A stretch of 23,870 nucleotides of DNA, from positions 1 to 23,870 of the forward strand of contig NW_026516913.1 of assembly GCF_025766255.1 (NCBI RefSeq), read 5' to 3'. The notes under the pieces were generated by a model. It saw nothing but the letters and a program-made list of their open reading frames with translations, had not been told where the DNA came from and did no database searches. The translations under genes were made by a program, and so were the position numbers. The DNA comes from Zychaea mexicana. Lineage: Eukaryota > Mucoromycota > Mucoromycetes > Mucorales > Lichtheimiaceae. Of this stretch, positions 9,655 to 19,491 are shown piece by piece; position 1 is the stretch's first letter; the number at the start of each line of letters is the position of its first letter.

Positions 9655-12600
9655 ATGAACAATGACGTTGCTGATGATATAAGCTTTTTTCTTCCTAGTA
9701 GAGCACCGATCTCCCAATACTAGTGATGCAGTTCGTTTGCGTAATCGGGGCAACACTAGTCATCTACAAATTCGTTCAATTGCAGAGGGCACGTTCGACG
9801 AGGAGAGCACTTACGAGTGTACTGATTGTTACTAGGCTAAACCAGGACGCCTTTTCAGAGGCGCAACAAAGCCTCTTAAGACTTGCTCCCCTTGCCGCTT
9901 TGAGCAAACACCTCTAGAAATCATTGCTTTGGACGATATGCTGCAGTTGGATGAGTTGCATGAGGTTTGCCCTGTTCATGCAGATACTGACAGAATCGAG
10001 GTATGTGTAGCTTTGTAATAGACCAATTGTAGTTTTTAAATAACTAACCAATATTGTTGCAGATTTACAAATTTCATGGTTATATCTGCATTGAACCGTA
10101 TATAGAGGCGATGGATCCAGCCGATATGATCAAAAGAATATTGGAGGAAGTGCAGCGATGTGACCAATATACATATATTCTCAAAAATATAGGAGACCCA
10201 GAGCTCTTGACGAACATTTCCTTTGGAGCATATTGTCATAGATCCCAGGAGATTCAGCAGCAAATAGCCGAACATCTCCTTGTACGCATAAACCATAGGC
10301 TTCCAGCTTTTGAATGCCATGGTCGCGTAAGAGGCACTATCAAAAAGGAGCTTGGCTATATCGAACTTAACATTCAACATCCGATTAATCACGATCGAGT
10401 GGATTCAGATCGAGAAACAAGACGAAATGCTGTTCCTATGGTTGTAAGACAATATATAACCGAGCGAGCAACAGAATGGGACATCAATGCATCAACTTTG
10501 TACGAGGCAGTGAGAACAAGGTATCCTGACATGGCGTGGAGCCTCACGACGAATAACCATACCAATAGATGGCAATGCCTATATAGTACCTAATAAGAAT
10601 AGTATCATATAATATATTAGTAGATGAATATAACAATAGCATCTATATATAATAATAGTACTATTATATAATATCATCAATAAATAAAAGTATTAACAAT
10701 TTGAAAATTACTATTAATTTGTATAAATATAATAAATAATATAAATAAATTGTTTTTTTAGTCTAAAATTATGATTTTCAAATAAATGTAAGGTTATCCG
10801 ACCATGCAGGTGTATTACTAGTGGTCAGTAGGATTCCAGTCAATATACCGCTTGTATGACGACCAAATGATTTTAAGTTGTCTGCTTCTCCGAAGATACA
10901 ACAACATTGGTTTTGTGGAGGTATGTGTTATGAATATTACTAACCATCAACCTTCTCTTTGCTTTAAAAGCTAGAGATAGATAGAATCAAACGTGGCATA
11001 TTAAATCTTATACACTTAAGTAAAAATTAGATGTATTGGAGACAAGATGAACATGCTGTTGCTATTGGATTCATTACTCCATTTTTTGAAAATTTGGCAT
11101 CATGCCAATACATTGAAGAGTATTACATTGATTCGACATTGAAAACCAATTGTGCAGGCTGCGAATTGTTTGGCATCGTAGCAATGACCGATGGTGTTGG
11201 ATACACCATCGGATATCTAGTCTATACTTCGTTCGAAGGAGCACCAGAACTCACAAGAACCAATACGCTGGCAGCATTCTTACAAAGACTAAAAGATTTC
11301 AGATGAAACCTGGGTTTTGTGTTTTCCGACAAAGATAGATCTCAGATCAATGCCGTTCAGCAAGTCTTTAGCGAGAGTTATTTACGACTCTGCATCTAGC
11401 ATATTGCCAAGAGCATAAGCCAAAAATTAGGCGAGAATAAATCTGCCAGTATTCTGGCATGCGATGTCCCTGTAGCAAGAACCGAGTTTAGTTTCATTGG
11501 TGACGATTTCACCCCATCAATTGGTGGTCGTAGAGGTGTCATATGCAGAAAAGAAGATCGAGATGCTATCATCGATCTCATAAGAAAGCACTACAACAGA
11601 CACCTATTGATACCTAATGGTAGTATCCAACACTTATATATTTTTAACTGGATTATAGCTGTCGATGCTTAAATTCATGCTCTTGCTTAAATGTTATATC
11701 ACTCTACATTTATTGTAGATAATCGATACGAAACTGCTGATGAAATCCACCAGAGTGCTGCCAGAGAAATTTACGAATACTGCTACGCCAGGCTATTAAT
11801 TGACGCGTGGATTTATATGTACAAGCATTGGTATACATACAATCAATGGCGTTTGTGGGTGTGTAGCGTCGTTCCAAATCAGATTCCGTATGGCAGAGCC
11901 AACAACTTCATCGAAGTGCACTGGAAGGTTCTTAAATGTAACTACCTTTACAGACATCCTCGTGCCCACTTCGATATGCTTGTATATGCTTGTATACGTT
12001 ATTTGCGACAAGTAACTTTCCAAAAGTAAAAGACAAATTCAACAGCTTGACGGTTGCTGGTAACGAGCCCACCAAATAGGCGTACAACTTTGTTAAATAG
12101 TGGAATAAGGCGTATCGCACACCACATAACATATAGGCAGATCGACTGTACCTACCTTCTGTCGAAAATTGGACCTGTGGCTGCCTGGCTTTTTTACAAA
12201 ACCGGTATTTAATCTGCAAGCATCTAGTCCAGCGTTCTAACCACTGACAACTTGCAGCTAAAACATATTTCATCTTACGACAAAGCAGTGCTCCGTTCAT
12301 TTCGTTTAGACCAGTATATATATGAAGAACACATAGTGTGCTGTAGCTTTTTATGTATATAGATGGATAAATAACTCTTGTTTACTGCTTTTAGTACATC
12401 GACAATGTTTTTAGGAACTTGGGATTCGCTAACGACAATGACAACAGCGATACCAGAAATGCCAGCATCATTCGCACCATAGCTCCTGCCGCTGCTACTA
12501 CCACTACTATCGCCACGACCTCGACCCGCCCATCTGCTACTGCTACTCGCAATATTGCTCCTATTACCCCTCCTTCTTCCTGACCAAGCATCATTATTAT

Positions 12601-12940
12601 CAGTGATGATGAATCAACAACAGAAAATGACCTCCTTCCTATTCAAACTGCAGTTCTTCCAGACAGGGAGCGAGAATCACGCAATTTTGAACTAGAGATG
12701 CAATGGAGCTGGGAGCATCGACGATGACTGGTGTTACAGCTAGAAGAAGAAGACAGGCAGTTTGATGAAGTTGCTGATTCATACAGAGCTAGCATAAACG
12801 AACAGCAACGCAACTGGTTCAATCAACAACTTTCAGGTGGTCACATCGACGAATACCTCAGTGATGTAGCTCATTTATGCTGCAGACGTACCTTGCCCAC
12901 TACTTACAGTGAAACAACTGCTAACACAAGACATGCATAA
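9655..12940 (+). pseudogene. MULE 1 transposase, multi-exon, broken
   Basis: Mutator-like DDE transposase. Seen in order: a short N-terminal Cys4 zinc motif (ECTDC...KTCSPCR, about 9812-9895); exon 2 (10063-10593) with the N-terminal DNA-binding region; the RNase H-like core with first Asp in EYYIDSTLKTN (about 11125), second Asp in FSDKD (about 11327) and Glu in NNFIEVHW (about 11912); a SWIM zinc finger, CGC...CKH (12176-12220); and a low-complexity tail with an acidic SDDES patch. Introns by eye: 10001-10062, 10921-10970, 11620-11718 and 12314-12394, all phase-consistent and the last three shared with MULE 2. Breaks: TAG 9833, 11028, 11397, 12077, 12098, 12134; TGA 11304, 12245, 12581, 12725; frameshifts near 9720 and 12029; an AT-rich insertion at about 10594-10800. 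The ATG at 9655 is the likely start. Dead copy. Confidence 0.82.
10594..10800. repeat. AT-rich insertion inside the MULE 1 transposase
   Basis: About 200 bp of almost pure A/T interrupts coding sequence that is contiguous in the homologous MULE 2. It contains the perfect palindrome ATAATAGTACTATTAT (about 10650-10665) and the inverted pair TTTGAAAAT/ATTTTCAAA further in. No clear target duplication was found. It is probably a small palindromic element or slippage expansion. Confidence 0.5.
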
Positions 12941-13106
12941 CTATTTTCCATTTTTTTTTCCGTATATAATTCCACTTTCCATCATCTCTTTCTTAATCCT
13001 TTTATTATAGAATATCCTGCCTATTTCAATTTCTGGTCACACTTTTATTATCTCTTATCCATCTCTTTTCCACGTATAAAATAACTGTTTTATAAAGAAA
13101 ATAAAA

Positions 13107-13237
13107 CACGAAAAAAATTGGTGCATAATGGTATAGGTATTCCTGGGTAAATAGTTTTCCTGAAGGATGCCAGGAAATTTGCTCCGGAACTATATTTACC
13201 CAAGGCTGCTGCCAGGGAAATTTCAGCGGACCCTATG
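13107..13237 (-). repeat. Right terminal inverted repeat of MULE 1
   Basis: Inverted partner of 9461-9591, 131 bp with six differences. Confidence 0.88.
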
Positions 13238-13792
13238 GCACCACCTACCTAGCCATTTCAAGAAAAATCACGGAAACGGATTTTGGAAATTACTTTCTCC
13301 GAACGGTTAATCATATAACCGAACCAAAATCCGTTTTTCAGAATACAATGTTAATCAAGCTCTGATTGATATATAACCATGAAATTACTACTACTATGTC
13401 TGCACGCACACTATATGAATAGCACGCTATGTACTGTAGCCTTTTCTGTTATATTATCTCAACTTCTCTATCTGCATTATGTATAAAATGGTTTTTTTTC
13501 ATGGAGCCTTCCATCCCTGGACGGTTAGCATCAATCTCTTGCAGTGTCCATGCTGATATCTTCTCTGTATCTGTCTAATTTCGTAACATGACATGTGCAA
13601 CTACTGATATAAGCACTCATTTTTAAATACTACTTATGATCTTGTGGTCAAGGTAGAGAAGTTTAGTAAGATATATAAATATGTTGAGATAGATGGATAT
13701 ATAATAAAAGAAAAATCTATGGTCGAGATAAATAGAAACTATAATGGAATTTAGAGATAGCGAGTGAATGGGTGGTCATCACGCCATGTTCT
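13238..13792. other. Gene-free gap between the two MULEs, with a two-tier hairpin
   Basis: No ORF is supported. At 13275-13335 there is a two-tier inverted repeat: outer arms AACGGATTTTGG/CCAAAATCCGTT (perfect 12 bp) and inner arms CGGTTA/TAACCG with a six-base loop. The remainder is AT-rich, with TATATAAATA-like words. Confidence 0.55.
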
Positions 13793-14249
13793 TTATCTTG
13801 TTCGTCTAGCTCGATACCAACCGACTACTGTCAAATATTCGTTGAGTCTATCGGTATGATTGCGATTGCGGTCAACTACCTCGTGCTGTCGTCTTCCAAG
13901 GATTGTACGATAATTATCGATTCTTGCATTTAACTCATGAAGAGTATCGACAATCCCTTACTCCGCATCGTGCTGCCTCGCCCAATCATTGTCGTCTTCC
14001 TTAGGCAGGGATGGTCGTAGCTGTGGTCGTGGTTGTGGTTGCGATTGCTGTTGTTGTTGCAGTTGGTGCAGTCGACGTGGATTCAACAAAGGTTCATCTT
14101 CTGAGTCAGAAGAACTGATTACATGAGACGAGGTAGGACGAGGAGTTGCCAAGCGTGTGTTGTGCTCTGTATTTCCACGTCTAGCTGGCGAAGTACGTAC
14201 AAGAGGAGACGGTAAAGCAGTTGATTGCATAGCTGGCATAGAAGACGTA

Positions 14250-15904
14250 CACTAGGTCAAAAAAGTGTCCTAATGATTGGGACATTTAACTACTTTCTCA
14301 CTTTTCTATTGATATAGTGGACCAATCAGTGTGAAACTTTGTATACTAGATGCTGGGCATGTATGCAAACGGACTTTACAAAACAAAACTAAGGGGCGGA
14401 GTATTAAAGGAGCATGAGCCATTTTGTATAAAGCTATCATTGGGACACTTTTTTGACACTTTATCAGGAGTTTTAATATCAAGCCACAAAAAAGATTTTT
14501 AACAAGGACACTCCACTTTTTATGTTTTGATCCTTTCTCTTTCACCTTTTCTGCTTCATTTAATGTAAGTTACATATCATTTGCTCTACTTTTGGTGAAG
14601 TTACAGTACAGAACCTTATGAGATATCATTAGATGAAACCTCTTTCAGCTGCCCAGCACCAGTCTGTTGTCCAAGGCCTACAGAAGAAGCTATCTATACG
14701 TCAAATTGCTAAAGCAACGGGTATAGGCTGAAGCTCTATCCAACGAATTCGAAAAAACGTTGTTACTGTATCAGGAACCACCAAGAATGGTAGACCTTCA
14801 AAGCTGGGACATCATACAAGGAAACTTCTGGCTAGAGAGTTCAAGTCTGGTAGCCTCAAGAATGCTCCCTAAGGCTCTAAATATATTCAACAGTACTATG
14901 GCACCACACTAACTCCAGAAACAGCTCGAAAGTAGTATGTAAAAGTGGCCTTAAGGCTTTCAAGAAACCAAAGAAGCCAGCCATTAGTGAGAAAAACAGA
15001 AAGGAACGACTTAAGTGGGCCAAAGAGCATCAGCACTGGACTATTGAAGATTGGAAAAAGGTGGTCTGGTCTGACGAAACAAGAATCAATCGTTTTGGAA
15101 GTGATGGTGTCGTTTATGTATGGTGCGATCCAAATATAAGGCTGACAAGAAACCATGTTAGACAGACAGTAAAGAATGATGAAGGAAGAATCATGGTCTG
15201 GAGCTGCTTTTCCTGGGATGGTGTTGGCTATATATGCGACATTGGTGACAAGAATATGGACAAGAGCGATTACCTAGCCATTCTGGAGTCTGACCTGATG
15301 GAATCCTTACACCACTATGCTATGAATAAGGATGAGACCATCTATATGCAAGATTATTGTCCCAAACACAAGTCAAAAGTTGTTATGGACTGGCTATCTC
15401 AGCAAGCATTCCAAGTTATGAAGTGGCCTGCACAGTCTCCTGATCTCAATCCAATTGAAAACATGTGGTCTACATTGAAAAGGATGCTTATAAATAAGTA
15501 TCCTACCCCAGCATCAAATAGAGATGAACTGTTCCAGAGAATTGGTAAATACTAGTATAGCATTGATGCAACAGAGTGCTAAAAATACATTAACTCTATG
15601 CCTAATCGAGTGCGGCAAGTTATAGAAGCAAAAGGATTATGGACATCATACTAAAAATTAATTGTACCTTAATAAAACATGAAGATTTTGGAAAGCGTCA
15701 AAAAAGTGTCCCAATGATAGTTTTAAAGAAAATAGCTCCTACTCCTTTAATACTCCGCCCATCATTATATTACTTTGAAGTCCGCTTGTGCATATTCACA
15801 CCATTTAATATACAAAGTTTCACATTGATTGGTTCAGTATATCAAGAGGAAAAAGAGAAAGTATCCAAATGTCCCAATCATTAGGACACTTTTTTAACCT
15901 AGTG
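14250..15904 (+). mobile_element. Tc1-family element with about 214-bp TIRs and TA target duplication
   Basis: Both ends read CACTAGGT.AAAAAAGTGTCC, and TA flanks each side (14248-14249 and 15905-15906), the duplication made by Tc1/mariner transposases. The TIRs span about 14250-14463 and 15692-15904. The element lies inside the last exon of MULE 2; removing it with one TA restores a continuous MULE 2 frame (TTT|TSSMPAM), so this insertion is younger than that MULE copy. Confidence 0.88.
14633..15654 (+). pseudogene. Tc1-like DD34E transposase, broken
   Basis: Cuts and reinserts the element. From the ATG at 14633: an N-terminal helix-turn-helix region (SIRQIAKATGIG, GRPSKLG), then the catalytic core with WSDETRINRFG (first Asp, about 15073), MQDYCPKHKSK (second Asp, about 15353) and PDLNPIENMW (Glu, about 15457). 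The spacing between second Asp and Glu is 34 residues, the Tc1 signature. The length of about 340 codons is normal. Breaks: TGA 14729, TAA 14870, TAG 14933, a frameshift near 14940, TAG 15553 and TAA 15580; several are explicable as C-to-T changes of Arg or Gln codons. The core from 14990 to 15552 is open and all three acidic residues remain. The copy as read is inactive. Confidence 0.87.
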
Positions 15905-16750
15905 TAGTTGTAGTAGTAGGTGCTGGCACAAATGCTGATGGCGGGTGTGATGGTGTTGGAAGGATGGCGTCAGGGATTTCTACTGAACCATAAGGATAAA
16001 AACGAGGCTACAAATAGCCAATTAAGATATTTGTCTCTCATTTGGTGGCAGATTAAAAAAGTAAACTTACTTCTTCTATTTGTACAAAAGGCGGTAAAGA
16101 GCTACGATGAATGTAATACTCGTGTGCTGCAAACAGGCTTGAGAGAAGGGGATTGGCGCGATGATAACGACTGATTAAATGTTTGCAAAGCATATACCGA
16201 CTAGCAGCAAAGGACAGACAACCACAAGTCCAACGGTCCAGCAATACATGGTAATGTGCGTCCACATTTTGCCGTTGTTGCCCACTATGATCTTTAAGCT
16301 TGTGCCATTCACGTGCGAATGCAGCTTCCCAATCTAATGTCTCTCGACGATTGACAATTTTCAAACAAAAATTGTTCTGTACGATGGGTGCCTGCCTCTC
16401 ACAGATAATGCACACAAGCATATCCAATCGCGGTCTGGGCGTATTGATAAGGAATTCTCTCTTAAGAACCCTCCATTGAGCTTCGATCATCATCGTGGTT
16501 TTCGCCAACGGGATAGCTTCAGGAATGCTACTTCGTGCCCATATAACCCACCATTCAGGAGCATACTATCTCCTATAAAGATACACCGAAGCATCAGGCA
16601 GGGCGTGATCCACGCATAAGTCGTACATTTCTTCAATAGCGCGATAATACAACTGCTGCTCGTTTTGGGTGCCAACTACATATTTTTTTAATAATCATTA
16701 TGATATGATTTTTGGATCGACATAATGTTCTACCTACCTCCTTCGAGCGC

Positions 16751-16800
16751 AATTAACGGGTGCCAATTATAATGCTATTAACGGGTGCCAATTATAATGC
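16751..16800. repeat. 25-bp tandem duplication in MULE 2
   Basis: Two adjacent 25-bp copies (16751-16775 and 16776-16800) differ at one base. They encode the minus-strand KHYNWHPLIA segment; as 25 is not a multiple of three, the extra copy shifts the frame and brings an immediate TAA. One copy alone gives the frame that matches MULE 1. Confidence 0.85.
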
Positions 16801-17939
16801 TTTCGCATCATATCTATGATGGTATTTCGATTTTCCAGGTCACTGCATAAACTGCCAGTTCTATCTTCCCCAGGACGAAACATTGCACTTATAAAGGGAA
16901 ATAAACCTCGAGCCTCGTCTGAGATATTTTGCAGTCTTGCTGTTTTGGGTTCTGCTAAGCGTTTCTTCACCGAGTGAACGAGATGCCACAGACATAGTCT
17001 AAGCACTCTCCCATTTGTCCAGACTGCTTCTATAGCATAGATCAGTCCCCAGTCCTTGTCTGTAAACATGAACTTGGGTTGAAGACCAGCTTGCTTTAAG
17101 CATGCAAAAAATTCGGCAATAACACCAACACGAAATGTGTCATCCTCGCCATTGTTTACTAGCTGACTCTGTGGTGTAAGCTTCAGAAGCATGTATGCAA
17201 TCAGAAACCTGGCACCGTTTACAGTTGCGACTATCCCAAATAGTTCATATCCTGCTCGTTTTGTTTTATATGTAGAATCGATATAGTATTCCTCTGCTAG
17301 TTGCTGTGATCCACAAATTACATCAAATAATGGCATGGTAAAACCAATAGCCTAGTAATTGCTTTGTGCTGAGGTGAAAATCTGTTTATTGGTTATTGAG
17401 TTTTATTGATTCTATTATTAATGGTTCTTGTCTATTTCTCAATGTGTCGAAGTGAATGTATACACGATCCTCACATGTATTTAATATTAAGTAGTAGCTA
17501 ATCATTTAGGACATTTTGACATACCTTACGGACACCCTTGTCAGCGGCTCTGTCGACGAGTATCTCTGCTGATCTGAACTGGTTGTTGTGCAGTGTATAT
17601 TGGTTTTAGATCGGCTGGCACGCCCAGTAATACACTTGCCCCTGTGTTATTCTTATCGCTTCTTGTTGAAACTGACGGATAATGTTACGATGCAGCTGTT
17701 GTGCATCTAAGTCATTGCCATTTGCAGCGATGTATGCACATACATTTTGTGGGACGGCGTAATTTTTGACGGCAGGTGCAGCCCTATGCCCACAGAGTGT
17801 TCGATATTCAAGTGAAAGTAACCATTCACTCTATCGACCATGCCACTGATGCGGCCATTGCATAAGAAAGTTGCCATACGCCGATACAATTGTAAACAAA
17901 TGGCAGCTTGACCCTGCACATCGAATGCAACGAGGATCA

Positions 17940-19491
17940 TCCTTGTCTGTGACTACATCGAATGGGACTTGGTTATGTATATTCTTTGCCTTGCGGTTTG
18001 CATTGTGTTTCTCCACCAAAAAGCGAGCCACTTTGTCTTTGTCTATCAGAAAGGTAAGCAATGAATCAGATACCTAAGATATCTTTTCTTGGGCACACGC
18101 TTCTCTCTGGAAAACAAACCTCCAAAAGCAGCCCAGCCAAGTGGTGTAGCCGAGTACCAAGTATCGTTCAATTCAACGTTTGCACCCATATTGACCAAGG
18201 CTTGAACAACCTTGACGTCGCCATAATAACATGCCGCATGCAGAGGACCCCACTTGAACTTATCGCCAAACATTTCTACTTCCATTAGCTCGTTCACGTT
18301 GATAGCAGGATCCGTTTCCAATAGCTCGAGTGCTTTCTTTCCATCCGATCGACCGATTGCATCCATAAGCTCTGGCAGAGGAACGGCTATCAAATTTCAC
18401 GAATGAGGATACATAGCTTTTCTCTTTGGCCCCTTTCGTATATCATCTTACTTCTCTTCTTGCTTTGTTTGTCGACCGCTTTCAGACGGATAGCCTTGAC
18501 GTGCTGCTGTTGCGGTGGTGATGTTAATTGCTGATGTTGTGGTTGCGATGGTGGTTGTTGCTGACGGATTCCAAAAGCACCGCCTGGCAATTTGAGCACT
18601 GTCTTGCCCTTGTTTTCGTCTGCAGGGGAGGATGTCGCAGAAGATGATTTCTCTTTAGGACTGTTCTTCTTGCTATGGCTGTGGCTCTTGTCCTGGCCAT
18701 CTGGACGCCAGTGCTTCACCAGTTTCTATAAAGGATATTGCAGAATCATGTTATGAGTGAAAACACGCATATATTATCCATTACTCATCCCAATGTCTCT
18801 CAACACGTACATGAATTTTAATGGCATCCTGATAAACCTGAGACTCCTTGATATTATATTTTTTGGCATTGGACACCATAAGATCAATATCAGCCTTCAA
18901 GTCACCAACAGATTTATATTCTTGTTGATCGATTTTAGTCTAAAGGCAAGGAAAATTAAAATGAATAACTAGGCTTATTCCAAGATGTGTGTACAGATAA
19001 ATGGTATAAAACCTCTCTTTCCGTATAATAGCATTACCTTGATATTAGATAGTGCGATAGGATTTTTAATTACTTCGAAGTAATCTGGATATTGTCGTTT
19101 CGAAGGCAATTGGGCAAAAAGAGTGCTCAAAAAGTACTCTGGTCTATAATTCACCATCTCTTATTAGCCGACTCAGGATATACAACCCTTTTTCTCTCTC
19201 TGTGAACGTTTACACTTACTCATCCGGGTCAGGATACTCCTTGATAGCTTTATATAACTGTCGACATTGCTCTTGAACAATGTCTGGTAATAGTTGTGGT
19301 TCGTTATTGTTACTGCTATCACCAGTTTGTTGATCGCCCTATCGACAAGAGTGCCACACACAACATCATCAATAATTTTTCGATCTAAATATATAAAAAG
19401 AAAGTTTATTTACCTCTCTTTCTTTTCGTATCCGCTTTCTTTCTCTATAATTCTTTTCAGTTGCACTTTGTCTCTTTGGTCGCCCTTCCAT
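17940..19491 (-). CDS. Bromodomain-ankyrin repeat protein, 3' end lost at a MULE junction
   Basis: Chromatin reader: one acetyl-lysine-binding bromodomain followed by ankyrin repeats. Start chosen at 19491 (CGACCATGG context; an in-frame ATG also lies at 19503). Exons by eye: 19414-19491, 19220-19338, 19038-19143, 18811-18939, 18452-18725, 18120-18386 and 18042 to about 17940; all six introns (65-98 nt) keep frame. The N-terminus is basic (NYRERKRIRKERE). The bromodomain spans exons 2-4 (LPSKRQYPDYFEVIKNPIAL, then the NAKKYN motif with the acetyl-lysine Asn). Exon 5 is a Gln/Pro/Ser linker. Exons 6-7 carry ankyrin repeats (WGPLHAACYYGDVKVVQALV, TPLGWAAFG, VARFLVEKH). After DKDDPR (about 17945) similarity to the ankyrin part stops and MULE 2 coding sequence begins, out of frame. 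RSC-type chromatin remodelling is a possible role, but that is inference. The 5' part shows no damage. Confidence 0.78.

Larger units (their letters stand above)
9461..13237 (+). mobile_element. MULE with 131-bp terminal inverted repeats (MULE 1)
   Basis: The left TIR (9461-9591) and right TIR (13107-13237) are inverted copies, 131 bp each, with six mismatches by my count (about 95%); five of the six are C/T differences. Between them lies a single multi-exon Mutator-like transposase gene on the plus strand. Total length is 3777 bp. I could not find a matching 8-11 bp target duplication outside the TIRs, so the outer few bases may be diverged or the flanks rearranged. This is the only element here with both ends and a transposase of the same orientation, so it gives the reference for the related MULE 2. 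Confidence 0.85.
13793..17940 (-). pseudogene. MULE 2 transposase, 5' truncated, interrupted by a Tc1 element
   Basis: Paralogue of the MULE 1 transposase. From high to low coordinate: the N-terminal region begins abruptly at about 17935 (QLYRRM...CNGRISG matches MULE 1), shifts frame near 17790, and continues to an intron donor at 17524. The DDE core has Asp in EYYIDSTYKTK (about 17280), Asp in FTDKDWG (about 17060) and Glu in MMIEAQW (about 16480); the SWIM finger is CGC...CKH (about 16225-16185). The tail carries SSDSEDE and Gln-rich runs and ends at 13793. Introns 16676-16737 and 15983-16070 fall at MULE 1 positions. Breaks: TAA 17606, a 25-bp tandem duplication at 16751-16800, TAG 16566 (Trp in MULE 1), TAA 13958, and a one-base mismatch at the last acceptor. 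The first zinc exon and both TIRs are missing. The Tc1 element at 14250-15904 splits the last exon. Confidence 0.8.

Noticed and set aside
10036..10392. Minus-strand ORF opposite MULE 1 exon 2
   Set aside because: Shadow of the transposase frame, whose homology to MULE 2 and intron phase fix the coding strand.
9440..13260. 9-bp target site duplication for MULE 1
   Set aside because: I compared flanks at several possible TIR boundaries and found no matching 8-11 bp pair.
3767..16568. Possibility that TAG encodes Trp in this genome
   Set aside because: The protease frame ends naturally at a TAG (22327-22329), and the elements also carry TAA, TGA and frameshifts. Decay fits better than a code change.
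13793..17940. MULE 2 as the right half of one large element with MULE 1
   Set aside because: They are on opposite strands, MULE 1 has both TIRs closed at 13237, and each has its own transposase core and SWIM finger.
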